DNA of 64,000 nucleotides, from contig OZ007510.1 in NCBI GenBank assembly GCA_963931865.1, positions 7,603,399 to 7,667,398 of the forward strand. Reading direction: 5' to 3'. The translations under genes and the position numbers were made by a program. The notes under the pieces were generated by a model. That model was not told the origin of the DNA. It was given only the letters and a program-made list of their open reading frames with translations, and searched no databases. Below, piece by piece: positions 22,300 through 34,900 of this stretch. Each line of letters opens with the position of its first letter. Position 1 is the first letter of the stretch. The DNA comes from Axinella damicornis. Lineage: Eukaryota; Porifera; Demospongiae; Axinellida; Axinellidae.

Positions 22300-23262
22300 G
22301 ATCAAGTAGGGCCCCCTCTCGGTGCAAGCTAATGCTCGCCCTAGCCCTAAGGGGCCGTTCTTTGTATTTGACCGCAGTAAAGTGCCTAAACGGACTGCCA
22401 AAAAGCAGATTCGGTGGACAGCGAAGGATGCTCCAAAAGCCTTCTACTAGCCATGGTGAGCGGCAAAAGGTTAGTACATCTTCTCTCCCAAATTGAGTAG
22501 CCATGATCACACTTGGTCGATATGTGAGCCTTAGCGGACATGTTCGCAGGTACTTAACACCACAGGATTAACGCAATGATTATACATTCCGTAGTGTGCT
22601 TCAAAGTGTGTGTACTGATTCGGCCAAATTATCTGCTCTAAATAGCCTGAAAAATGGTCACAGAACAAGGGTTCAGACCATTGTGTGTACTCTTCGGCCA
22701 ATCTGCTCTCGGTAGGTTGAAAAATGGTGAGAGAACAAGGGTTTCAAATCTCAACTCATGCGAACCAAGTCCACGAAAAATTCAGGGGCTCATAGCTCCA
22801 AATCTGCTGTTCTCAGGTGTTTGGAGCAGCTGAGGCAGCAGTTGTGGTCTGAAACCCTTATTCTGTCACCACCTACTGATCTGAGAGCAGATAATTTGGC
22901 TGAAACAGTACACCACTAGCTAAACAGAACTCACGGTTATGGTCCCTAACAGCTATGTACGATGGTCGGCACGCTGGGTAAAATTTAGTTGCAGTCTGAA
23001 AGCGATAGCGAGCTATGATATATGACAAACTGGTAGGCTGGACTGAGGACTTCCCCTGGGGCACCCCCTTTAGTGACATCCCGGGCCCATCCCACAACGT
23101 GCAACATAAGTAGGAGACGTTTACAGAGGTACGCAAATCTACGTAAGTTTCAAGCGATCGTGAACGGAGGGTGACGGACGCTAACCACGTGGAAACCGTG
23201 AAAGACATTTGAAGCCCTTAATCCCATGATCGCAAGCTGCTAGGCCGCGGCGCCGTTGTCCG
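22300..23262. other. Intergenic, no recognised gene
   Basis: A repeated phrase (gaaaaatggt, agaacaagggttt) occurs near 22645 and 22705. Nothing else can be supported. Confidence 0.4.
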
Positions 23263-23990
23263 GTGCACCGGTTGCATAAGTTGAATGGGTTGCAAAGGTT
23301 GCATGAGTTACACAGGTTGCATGAGTTGCACAGGTTGCATGAGTTGCACAGGTTGCATATGAGTTGCATGAGTTGCATGAGTTGCACAGGTTGCATGAGG
23401 TTGCATGAGTTGCACCGGTTGCATAAGTTGAATGGGTTGCACCGGTTGCACAGGTTGCATGAGTTGCACAGGTTGCATATGAGTTGCATGAGTTGCATGA
23501 GTTGCACAGGTTGCATGAGGTTGCATGAGTTGCATGAGTTGCACAGGTTGCATGAGGTTGCATGAGTTGCATGAGTTGCATGGGTTGCATGCATGAGTTG
23601 CATGGGTTGCACAGGTTGCACAGGTTGCACAGGTTGCATGAGTTGCATGAGTTGCATGAGTTGCACAGGTTGCATAGCTATGAGTTGCATGAGTTGCATG
23701 AGTTGCATGTATGAGTTGCATGAGTTGCATGAGTTGCATGCATGAGTTGCATGAGTTGCACAGGTTGAATAGCTATGAGTTGCATGAGTTGCATGAGTTG
23801 CATGCATGAGTTGCATGAGTTGCATGCATGAGTTGCATGAGTTGCATGCATGAGTTGCATGAGTTGCACAGGTTGCATAGCTATGAGTTGCATGAGTTGC
23901 ATGAGTTGCATGCATGAGTTGCATGAGTTGCACAGAGGTTGCACATGCAGGTTGCTTGAGTTGCACTGGTTGCATGCTTGAGTTGCACTA
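23263..23990. repeat. 9-bp minisatellite (TTGCATGAG / TTGCACAGG)
   Basis: About 75-80 copies of a 9-bp unit alternate between ttgcatgag, ttgcacagg and variants with inserted gcatgca or agctatgag, with larger nested repeats. Because the period is a multiple of three and lacks stops, long ORFs appear in several frames; these are not genes. Confidence 0.95.
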
Positions 23991-23999
23991 GCTGGTATG

Positions 24000-24165
24000 A
24001 AATATTGAAGAAGGTGACCAGTCACAGTTCTTCATCGGTGAGATAGCCCTATTTCTAAAGTTCTGCTCCTAATAACTTTGGTGCAACCTTTGATCCGTAG
24101 ATTGCTTAACCTAAAAGACTTGAGGTAGTCCTATCAATCCTTGAGTGAACCTTCCATACAACATC
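24000..24165. repeat. Dispersed repeat, also at 41690-41872
   Basis: gaccagtcac, ttcatcggtgagatagccc, ctttggtgcaacctttgatc and ctatcaatccttgagtgaac occur in the same order at both places. No coding capacity. A (TTTCCG)n stretch follows at about 24207-24262. Confidence 0.8.
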
Positions 24166-24340
24166 ACTCCGCGGATAACTTGAAGCTGGTCTAACGTTTC
24201 ATTACCAATTTTCCGTTTCCGTTTTCCGTTTCTGTTTTCCATTTCCGTTTCCGTTTCCAGTTTTTCCATAGGCCCCTTATGATCGATTGTCTGTTTGCCC
24301 GATTAGGGCAGCATCCGTACGCCGTCCGTAACAAAAATAT

Positions 24341-25665
24341 GGGAAGCTGACATAATGTTTATTTGCTGACGTGCAACGTTTATTTGCTGACGTCGTGCCT
24401 TATTTGACGATGTAGAAATCTTGTTGACGTCTTATTTGTGGGCGTCGATTTGCTGACATAGAATTCTTTTTATTTTTCCATGAAAAATTATTATATGTGT
24501 GTACAAGGTAAAAATAAAAAGATGTGAAAAGGTATGCAGAGTACAAAGTAATGAGGGCAGTTAAAGTGCAGGGCTTCATGTTGGCCGGAGCTGTGCCCAC
24601 CCCAGCTGGGATATGCATCCACCCCACTCCACCCCAACCCATCCATACTCCTCCACCTATTCGACTTTCTCGTTCGCCCAATAATGGAGTACGCAAGCGA
24701 ATTGTGGTTCCACTCGGAGAAAGATGGCTTGGATAAGATCGAAAGAGGCTTTTGCAAATATATTTTAGGAGTTCCAACCTCAGCATGCAACATTGCCTGC
24801 TATGGTGAGCTGGGCAGATACCGACTCAAGATTCGTAGAGAACTTATAGTGCGGTGAAATACTGGCTCCGGCTCACAACCCGATGGGATACCCCCTGCCT
24901 CCTGATTGAAGCGTATTCCAGCAATGTATCGGACAACCTCAGCCCCTGGGCTCAATCAGTTAAATCTGTCCTTGACAAAGCGGGATTCTCTTTTATTTGG
25001 CTTAACCCAATGCAAGTGGCTGAAGATGTGAATCATTTCCTGAAAGAGCTGGAACAAAGGCTTACTGACCAGTTTCTGCAACAATGGAAAGCAGACCAGT
25101 TAGGCTCACGGAAACTAAGATCACACAGGACCTTCAAATCTACCTTCGAACAAGAGCCCTACCTGCATCTTCCCCGACACCTGAGAATTCCTCTAACCAG
25201 ACTGAGAACTAGCTCACACCAACTTATGATAGAGATTGGCCGGTATCACAGACCTCCCATCCCAGTGGAAGATCGCCTTTGCCCGACATGTAATGTAATT
25301 GAAGATGAAGAACACTTCATGTTGGAATGCACCCAATACAACAGAGAAGCACTGATCAACTGGTGCACTAACAACCACAAACCGTTCCAACATCTCTAAA
25401 ACAGCAAAAGACTCCAGTTCATCCTTGGAACAAGAAACACCAAGCTGATAAACCTAACTGCCTCCTTTGTCCAAAAGAACTTAAAGAAACGAACCACTAG
25501 CTAGTTAGCCAAGAAAGCAATAACGGTCATAGTCTTAACTCATGTTGACTAATGGGTCTCACGGCCCCCAAATTGTCATTATTATTAGATTTCGCAAATA
25601 AGACGTCAATGTCGGCAAATAAGATTTCTACGTAGGTAAATAAGGCACGTCGGCAAATAAACATT
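24341..25665. mobile_element. TIR-flanked element carrying a reverse-transcriptase tail
   Basis: Left end gggaagctgacataatgttt and multiple ttatttgctgacgt units are inverted relative to gtcggcaaataag units at the right end (25580-25665). The same end sequence appears alone at 60705-60832. Between the ends lies a broken non-LTR retrotransposon C-terminus (next entry). A TIR element containing retrotransposon coding sequence is unusual. Confidence 0.75.
24660..25399 (+). pseudogene. Non-LTR retrotransposon ORF2 C-terminal remnant
   Basis: Frame 1 (24660-24853) reads RPIMEYASELWFHSEKDGL and ILGVPTSACNIACYGELGRY, the connection region after reverse transcriptase in CR1/L2-type elements. A frameshift near 24850 moves into the ORF 24854-25399, which ends with a Cys/His motif RLCPTCNVIEDEEHFMLEC. 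The catalytic RT domain (FADD box) is absent, so it cannot be active. Confidence 0.75.
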
Positions 25666-25919
25666 CGAAGTGGATATAGGAAGTATAGGCAATGGGGTTA
25701 GGGTATATTATAGGGCCGGGGCCGGTGTCACGGTAGAATGGGGCCCCCCTAAATTGGGGCCCCCCGGGCCCCATATTACCGGTAAAATGGGGCCCCCTGG
25801 CCCCATTCTACCGGTAATATGGGGCCCGGGGGGACCTATTTCACCAGTGAGATGGGGCCCCTTTCGTGAGAATGGGGCCCCCTCTCCATAATGGTGAAAG
25901 GAGCCCATACTAGGATACT

Positions 25920-28150
25920 ACTGGCCTTGAGAAGGACTGCATTCAGTCACAATCATTATCTTGACAACAATCAGTCACACAATCGTGATCTTGTATAATC
26001 TTGTACGAGTATCATGTAATCATGCAGTGGGGCCCAATATTACTGCTGTATAGATGGGCCATGCAAGAAGGTAGTGTTTAACTGCTACACAGTCATGCAT
26101 TGGGTGCCCTTTAGCCTCAATCCCAGGCTCCCCTCTGTGCGCGCGGTGAAGAGCCTAGGAACGAGGATATTTAAAGATAGGGTCCCCAAGAAGCAACATC
26201 TTGTGCTAAACTACTGAAGATAGGACCCTCAATACATACAAGTTGTATTGTTGTATACAATGCCACAACTATAGGCATAAATTACAATAGCGGTACAATG
26301 ATAATTTGGCTGTCCAGTAAGCAATACAAGTACAGTTTCCGAAAATCTTTGTTCGCTTTCGCATGCAGCATCCATCCGCTGCATGAGTCAATGCTTGTCA
26401 TTGCTCATAGAAAAGTGCCTAAGCATCATGGTATCATGCAAGGAGAAGATCAAGAAGTAGCGATTCCGGAAGTTACGTAAACAAACGAAATTTTTCCGGC
26501 CAAATTTGAATTATTAAAGTGGTACGTTGAAGGGCATCGACTGTAAACAAAAGCGCACGCTTTCTCTCAACGAAACCTAGGTAAAATACATATCGCTGGA
26601 ATCGCCATTGCCTGAAGAATCCGATTCTGTGAGTTGGCAAAAGTAACGATCAAGTCGTGGGATACCACGGAGTAAATCGTCCTTAAAAACTCCGATTCAC
26701 GGTGTTGCAGACCTCGAAAGTGCTACCAACGCCCATATTCGGAATCAGCGACTCGGAAAGTACTTGAAACAGTCCTTATGAACCTGTAAGGCAGCAGTGA
26801 CACCCAGCAAGAACGATAGCTACAGTTAAAAAATCTGGAATGTAATTATTACAGTGTTCAAAATGACCACAGACAGCTGAGGGAGAGATCAAGACAATGC
26901 CAAAATAATGTCTAGTACCTACATGTATGCAACTGAAAGTGAATGCACAGTTACGGTCCTCGTCACAAGACAGACGACTTGTCCCTTGAGTATAATGCTT
27001 GGTTTTTCAGTGATGTTGCACTTTAGTGTCTGGTGCACCATGTATGTAGAGGGAATAGCGACGTATACACCTGCATGTGGAGGGAATAGCAACGTACAGT
27101 AATGAGAACTGCCACACATGCAGTAAGCCAGTCTGTTTGATAGTAGTATTGCCGTCTGTAGGAAGAAATATACGGTTTGTCCGGCGGCAAAACTTGAACA
27201 ATGATATGTAGGCAGCATGCATGACCCAACTTGGGTGGAGCGAGTCTGGTGACTTTCATGATAGGCAGGATTCCTCAGGTTCGTCACAAATTGATGACTA
27301 GCTAACCAATTTATGCATGCATCATGGTAATTAAGTAGAGGCCTAAGGACTACAATGCCAATTCTGTGTATAGAATCAAAGTACACTTGAATAAATGCCC
27401 ACCGCCTTGAACTTGTCTTGCATAGCTATAGCAGAGTGCACTACTTGACAAGTGTTGTGCATCTCCGTAGTATGAAATGCACTTGAGAAGCAGATCACAA
27501 CGTCATAGCTAATTCGGCCGCCTGGACTATAGCTACATCACAGTGGCATACTGCCATTCAGAGCTGCCACAACTTGCCGGCTTCAAAATCTGGCAGCTAT
27601 GTTGAAACATTTCCTGTCTGCTGAGGTGTGTATGGGTATGGAAACACTTGAACAAGCATCCACTCTTTTCTTTGGGTGCCCATGTGTGCTCTTTTCATGA
27701 CTACGGTGTATAAACTCAATCACAATGGTCATATAGCATTTGTAGCCCCTCCCTTTCCACAACGTGCCACAAATGGATGAATGATCTCAGTAGCTGCGGC
27801 TAGAAAGAGGGGAAGAAAACCGCCTCATAAGTAGATGAGCAGCCTCAGCAAGAGTGTTTGAGCTTGTTAGCTCTAATCCAGGTGCACTAGCCCCTCCCAC
27901 ATGATCCCACAAGTATAAACACACATCAGGTCCCATACCTCATAGCCAGGAGTGCAGCGTCTCATCTTCTACAGATACAGAATCGCCACAGCTGAACTGC
28001 AAATTCAATGGCGATCAATTTGGTGCAAGTTTCAGTCAAATCCGTGCAGCCGTTCTCGAGATATGAACACTTTGATGGAGACCACGTGAATATACCGCAA
28101 ATGTACGCCTACCACTTTTTCTATTTAAAGGAATCGGAAATATTTTCGTG
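25920..28150. other. Interior of the 2.9-kb element, no gene seen
   Basis: Apart from a truncated TAGCCTC-type fragment near 26114-26166 and a small internal repeat (gtagagggaatagcgacgta / gtggagggaatagcaacgta, 27048-27098), nothing is identifiable. ORFs below 160 codons lack motifs. Confidence 0.45.
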
Positions 28151-28175
28151 TGTGACTTTTCTTCTGAGTTACGTA

Positions 28176-28371
28176 CCGTGTTTTTCAGGTTGCTTGCTTC
28201 GTCCAAACTCGGAATGCAAAACTGCAAAGTATCACGTGACTTGAATCCACCAATATATAGAATCCAAGTTGTCACGTGACAACTTGGATTCTATTGGTGG
28301 ATTCAAGTCACGTGATACTTTGCAGTTTTGCATTCCGAGTTTGGACGAAGCAAGCAACCTGAAAAACACGG
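28176..28371. mobile_element. Near-perfect palindromic MITE with CACGTG sites
   Basis: Arms of about 95 bp run from CCGTGTTTTTCAGG to the complement. TA flanks both ends. Each arm has a tcacgtga site, and the centre is another palindrome (aagttgtcacgtgacaactt), so three CACGTG E-box cores lie within 196 bp. Such a sequence forms a near-complete hairpin when single-stranded. Confidence 0.85.
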
Positions 28372-28724
28372 TATCTCGACTTATACGCAACCGATTTGCA
28401 CCCGACAAAAGCCAGTCAACTCGCAATTCAGTGCAGAATTTTATGATAAATATTTCAAAACGCTCACACCAATTTGAAAAATCCGTCCGGAATCGCTACA
28501 AGAAGGAAGGCCAATTCACTTAATATGCTTAATTCGACGTCGTTTATGTCAAAGATGGGAAACGTCTGAGGGGGCCCCATGTTCACGGTGGGGGCCCTAA
28601 CCTACCGGTAGTATGGGACCCGGGGGGCCCCAATCGCATGGGGGCCCCAAAATTTTATGACCGGTTCTAGATGCGCGCGCGTTTCCTGTACCTATACCTA
28701 AAGTATGTCCTGCCTGCTGGATGT

Positions 28725-28779
28725 AGCCTCGTTCCCAGGCCCACACGCGTTCCGCGTGAGGGCCTGGGTACGAGGCTAT
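28725..28779. mobile_element. Minimal TAGCCTCG foldback with 9-bp target duplication
   Basis: A 50-odd-bp hairpin, TAGCCTCGTTCCCAGGCCC to gggcctgggtacgaggcta, with TGCTGGATG directly before and after. This confirms the 9-bp duplication seen at 10365. Confidence 0.85.
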
Positions 28780-28901
28780 GCTGGATGTGGCAACCGCCCT
28801 ACGCTATAAATGAGGCTGCTACATCGCTCACTCAGCGGAGTCACGACTGTCATAGCTATATATCATCTCAGCTCCATGCATCGGAAAATTTTTTTTCCGA
28901 A

Positions 28902-31900
28902 ATGCATCTGTCATTGAAGATGGTTTCACTCTTGGTCGTCACGCTTTCTGTGGGGTTACTGACATGGACATCGTTCTACATCGTATCACTGGACTCCTCT
29001 GGAAATCCTCTGTGAGTCGCGAGTGTCGAGTAGATTGTGTTTGGGGTGTGTAGGGCTATGGTTTAAATTTACCTTTCAGCGGCGGCACGGGGGGGGGCAA
29101 GGGGGGCAAGCGCCCCCCCCCCCCGAAAAATATTTAGGGGGGCATCGCCCCCCCTAACTCCTAGCAGCTAGCTACTATTAAACAGCCAACGGCTGCCCTA
29201 TACTTAGTACTAGGCTGACTCGGCTAACCTTGTGTACGTACGATGTACGCGAATCGAGTTGCTGATCTGGCGCAAGTCCAGCTAATAGTATCGACGTATA
29301 GCCAGCGACTGGCTAGCTAAAACCGAACGGCTTGGGAACGAGACCGCAATCTAGTATACTAGCCATTGGCTTGTGGAAAGGAAACGCCACATTGTGGGTG
29401 CGCCGCCTCCCAGTGAACTCTCCCAGGGTGGACGGGGTTGTGTAAACTGTTCTCTTTTTACTTTTTACTTTCCTGTTCCTATTTTTGGCCATTTGTTGTT
29501 GGCCATTTGTAAACTTTCACTCATTATTTTTGCAAAAAAAAAAAAAAAAGATCTAGTATACCGGTACCCGTGTACGTACGTATTACGTTCGTGAGCGAAA
29601 TTTGAGCAAGAAAGCAGCACATGGCGGCCCCGGGACCTGCAATCCTCGTACATCTGGAACTTGCAGTGCAAAAGCACGAAGGTGCCACGAGAGCCCATCC
29701 TGATAGCTGAAAAATGAAGGCGAAAAAATTTTTCCGCGCTTCGCGCGGACTGATCGCCGCTACGCGCCTCTATGCACTGCCTCCGGCAGCGTGTAATATT
29801 ATCTTGCCCCCCCAATTGTAAATACGTGCCGCCGCCCCTGCCTTTGCTGTGGGGTGCTTGCTGCCGTACACGCGTACCTATAGGCAACCCTAGTCTCGCG
29901 TAGCCAGAGACTGAGGCAACCCCGACCCTATACATAGAGCTTCTATACCACATGTCTGAAGGAAATAGTAATAGCGCAACTACTGAGCATGTGCGCGTGC
30001 GCGACTTTCAAAAAGGAAGCGGGGTTTTGGTAGAGACACGAACGACGGGCAGCAACTCGGGGGCAGTGAGAGTGCCTTGATTGCCTTGAGGCCAGGGAGG
30101 TGAGAGCTCCCCGGGGTGAGCTAATTGTTAACCGACTGGGGGTGCTCAACAGGCCTGGGGTTTTCGCTACGCCGGTACCCAGGCTGAGAGGAAGGAAGCA
30201 GGAGCGATTTGTTCCGGCTCTCCCAGAAGTCCCGGGTGTAGGGGGCTTGAGAACACCCGACTTTATGACAGAGCATACAGAGGGACCGTGAGAGAACCGA
30301 TGTCAGAGAGACACGAACGACGGGCAGCAACTCGGGGGCAGTGAGAGTGCCTTGAGTGCCTTGAGGCCAGGGAGGTGAGAGCTCCCCGGGGTGAGCTAAT
30401 TGTTAACCGACTGGGGGTGCTCAACAGGCCTGGGGTTTTTGCTACACCGGTACCCAGGCTGAGAGGAAGGAAGCAGGAGCGATTTGTTCCGGCTCTCCCA
30501 GAAGTCCCGGGTGTAGGGGGCTTGAGAACACCCGACTTACTTTATGACAGAGGGACTGTGAGAGAACCCTAACCTTTGACTACAAACGATGGAGGTGGCA
30601 GCTCCAATTGGAATGTAACGAGTTGGAGATATGAAGACCAGGACTCTTGTCCGGATCATGTACTTTTACTAAGATTTGACCTGGCATTCTCAGCCTAGAA
30701 ACATTTCCAAATGGAGGAATATTCGTCCGAAGCTATATGTCTGTGTGTTCGTCCGTCCCTTCTCCCTTGTTCATGTCACGACCAAGAAGAGTGGCCAATG
30801 GAACTGAAACAGATTTGTTCCAGGGTAATAGTGCATATACATGCTGTTGTGTCTGAGGTGACCATACCTCTGTTTTCTGCTCGCTCTCGGGAATGTGCGT
30901 GTGTGTTTATTGTGTACTTGTATTGTGTGTGTGTATGTGTAGCGTTCCCCTAAGTTATAGTTATACTACCAGCTGCTGTGGTTTATCAGGAATACACGAG
31001 GCTGTTATTCAATTAGAGGCCGAGGCGCAGCAGCTGAGGCTTCTAATTGAATAACAGCAGAGTCACGGTGTTCCTGATAAACCACAGCAGCTGGTACATG
31101 TAGTACAACTGGCTTGTACTACAGTGGCTTCTAAGTGCACTTCCTGAGGGTTGCGTGTAAAACACGGAACGTGGAATGGAATGGAACGTGGAATGGAACA
31201 TGGAATGGAACGTGGAACGGACGTAAAATGTCCTAATAAGCCTAATAAGCGTGTTAATTAAGGTCGGCGTTAATTGGGGCTGGCGCGAGCAAGCCTGCGC
31301 AAGCAGTAGTAGTTGGCATAGACAGTGAAAGGGTCGAGTCAAGGGAGATGGTGGCTAATGACAATCGTCGCGTGAGTGACAACCTGGCTACGCGAGACTA
31401 CCCGTCACTACAGGTTGTTATGCCCTGGGCCTGGATGGAGAATTTCGTGTAGTTAACATGCAGTTGACCGATCAGCGAAGTGAAGCAGGGCTATTGTCTT
31501 CTGAAAGCGCGAGCAGCATCACTAGTGTAAGCTGTATGAACGTGTACCGTGCCAGTGCTATAGACCTAGCTGTGCTGCTATGCCGCTGACCGTAATTATA
31601 GCCCTGCTTCACTCGGATAGTCATGTCAGCTAACATCTTGTTGTCTACTGTGAACTTCTCACATATATACAACCTGCCGGTAGTCTCGCGTGGCCAGGCG
31701 TCTAGGCTGAGCTCTCTCTCGCAATATGATTGTCACTAGTCTCGCTCGCGCCAGCTCCAATTAACGCCCACCTTAATTAATATGCTTATTGGACTCATTA
31801 CGACATTTTACATCCGTTCCACGTTCCATTCCACGTTCCATTCCATGTTCCATTCCATTCCACATTCCCCGTTTTACATGCAACCCTTCCTGAGTATACT

Positions 31901-34900
31901 AAAGTGGCTTCTGTGTACACTAATTTGTGCTGACAAGGGTGTATGGTAGTTAGCCGACGGGTAGCAGGTTATGCTATATAAACTGTGGTCGGCACCTTTC
32001 AAGCGCGTCATCACTGTAGTACAATTGGGGTTATTCGATTAACTTGATTAAAGAACGGTCATTTTAACCTTTGTGTGGTTACTGGAGTTGCAGGTTGATG
32101 TCCTACCTGACTAACAGTAGGAAGCTTAGGGTACTGACCAAGACACTGCAACCATGCAGGGATGGAACTTCAGGTATACAAGGGGTGGAACACAAGTGCA
32201 ATATTCACAACTTGTCCAGGGAAACATCAGGGCCGTAGGAAGCAAAATAAAACCTGTCCGGCCAATTACATGCTGCCGAAGGCAGTGCATAGAGGCGGAA
32301 AAAAATTCTCCTTCATTAATTTTTCAGAATGGGCTCTCCTGGCACCTTCGTGCTTTGCACTGCAAGTTCCAGATGTACGAGGGTTGCAGGTCCCAGTGGG
32401 AACGAGACTACGGACTGTGCTGGTCTCGCTAGAGTGCTTGCGTTTCATGCAATGTGTTCTTTTAACGTTAACATATATATAGCTTGTGCAGATGAGAGTA
32501 CAATATTCATTTTATGCAGCTTGGGGGGTGGAACACAGTCATTGCAACTTGGCAGAGGAGGGTGGAACACAGTATACTTGTGCAGATGAGGGGTGGAAAC
32601 AGTGCAATTGTTATACAGTCATGGCGGAACACAGCTCATTTGTTATGCAGCTTGGCAGATGGGGGTGGAACAAGTTATGTGACTTGTGCAAACGTGCAGA
32701 TGAGGGGTGGAACACAGTATAGCTACAACATTTGTTACACAGCTTGTGCAGATGAGAGGTGGAACACGGTACAATATTCATTTGTTGTGCAGCTTGTGCA
32801 GGTGGAACACAGTACAACATTCCTTTTTCTTGCAGCTTATGCAGTAGCCTCGTACCCAGGCCCTTATGCAGATGCATGAGGTAGAACTTGTGAAGATGAG
32901 GTCAGATATTTGTGCAGATGAGGGATCCATGGGATACAATATTCATTGGTTACAAGCAGCTCTCGCTTCAGCTGCTGCTCTCCAATTGTGTCTGTGTGTG
33001 AGTCCAGCGACAGCTTCATGTGCACGACAAGTCTCTCTTCTTGAGGGTAGAATGTATAATTGGGATATTCCAGAGCTCAGGAGATTGATGAAGAGAGAAC
33101 TGTCGTGTGTGCCTAACATGATTGCCACGAGGGGAGCCAGAGATTACCAGACTTCTGCACTGGGAGCTGTCCATGCGCGGATGCAATCAAGGTGCAGCAG
33201 CAGAAAAAAAGTGAAGTTGTTTGTTACAAATATGAAAAATTCCATGACAACCAGTTGTAGCTAGTGACCTTGCAGATGTTCCCAAGGTTGTCAGTGAGAT
33301 GATCTGGGCCAGTTGCCTTTGCATGTTGTCTTATGCAATTGTATTGAGTAAACCTCCCATAACCACTGTCTCCAGCTTATCTGCCGGCAACCAAGGTAAC
33401 CACTCTGTGTTCAATTAATTTTTACAGTGCACAAATACAGTACAGGGTCCATGTTGTTAGCAACAGAGTACAGCTTCATCAGTCTCAGCAGCCAACCTAT
33501 CTCTTCTTAGTTGCAGGGTTGCCTCCCTCACTGAAGCTGTCTGTGCGGTACGTCTAGCCCTGTCACTCGCTCTTCGCTTTCTCAATCACTCTTCCTTTTG
33601 CTCCGTAGTTTCAAAGGTACGACAAGCTCTTGCTTGTTCTCTCCTGTGTCGTATAGTCTTTCTTCTTTCTTAGCATCAGATTCCATTATGCATTCAGACT
33701 CACGGAAACAGAACTGACACGTGCATAGTGATAAGCGCTAGACCCGAGCAGACTGAATGCTACCGTAGAGTACGTATCAAGCGCCCACCACGTATCAAGT
33801 GTCCACCCCCTTCTTCACGCAAAAGTTACTGCACAGGGTTCAAAAGCAGGATATATTCATAGCCAGTCATTGAGCTTACTGCAGCGCTTGTTGTTTATAG
33901 CTACAGTGCTGAATGGGTGGGCGGCTAGCGCCCACCCCCCTGTTCAACGGCGTTCTAATGTCCCCAAAACATGGGCGCTTGTTACGTACTCTACGGTAGG
34001 TAACTAATGTTTGGGATAGAGTTTATATGATGTGGAGCTTGGTCCGGCAGGAAGTACACACTTTAGGTATAGGTACCGGAAACGCGCGCACATCTAGAAC
34101 TGGCCCTGGCCCTAATATTCCCTAACCCATTGCCGGACCAATATCCACTTCGGACTTTATACGGCAGGTCATAGGTACATATGATGCTAATATACCTCAC
34201 ATAGCTACATGTACAGTGGGGCTTGCCCCACTCACCCAACTACAAAATTTACCTGTTACAAGAGTCATTTTCAAGCTTGCCAGTAACCTAGCTATATACA
34301 TGTACATGTAGAACAGGATATACCACCCCCCACCTCCCCAAGAAAATGGCAGCCAAAAATTAAGCTAATGCCATGGCTTATTGTGATAACTCAAAAAATA
34401 GGATAGCCAGGCTACAAGGCCACTCTCAAGAGTGATCTGGATCAAGGTCGTGGTACTCCTTGGGATTCGTACCTTGTTCCCTTAAAAGCTTACAATCTGC
34501 ATACAATGTGCCTGCTTGTTCAAAGTGTTCATTAAATGTGTATCGTAATGCATGAGAGGCCACTTGAGTGCTGGTCATAAAAGGGTCCACTTGTTTGTCG
34601 CCAAATGTCCCCATGCTTGTTAACAAAGTATCTCCTAAACAGGTACATTATACTTGCTTTGATCTGCTTTCCAATTGCAACTGAGGTAACCAAGCTCAGT
34701 TATAACAACCCTATAGTCTTTTACATTGAAACCCACTGTGAATGGTCATTATTTTAAGGGTGAAAGGTCAGTGGTTTTCATGCAAAATAATGTGCTCGGT
34801 GTGGCAGGATTTTTTGATGCATACTGGTGATGAGCAACAATTAATCTTATTGTAGTGGCCTAATTAAATGGTGAGACAGGTTCCTTTAGATACTATAAGA

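Larger units (their letters stand above)
25726..28660. mobile_element. 2.9-kb GC-rich TIR element nested in an older MITE
   Basis: Both ends carry GGGGCCCC blocks with the order ttggggccccccggg then ccggta, in inverted orientation, forming TIRs of about 60 bp. CCGG lies on both sides (25722-25725, 28661-28664). The flanks 25668-25725 and 28661-28715 join into one copy of the palindromic MITE seen intact at about 34050-34165 and 62790-62937. No transposase found within. Confidence 0.65.

Noticed and set aside
23181..23975. 264-codon Asn/Ala/Thr/His/Cys repeat ORF; also considered a CRISPR-like array
   Set aside because: 9-bp minisatellite without unique spacers; stop-free by period, on a eukaryotic background.
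30100..30572. Two matching ~65-codon ORFs as a small gene family
   Set aside because: The DNA is a recent tandem duplication, so identity of the frames carries no coding signal.
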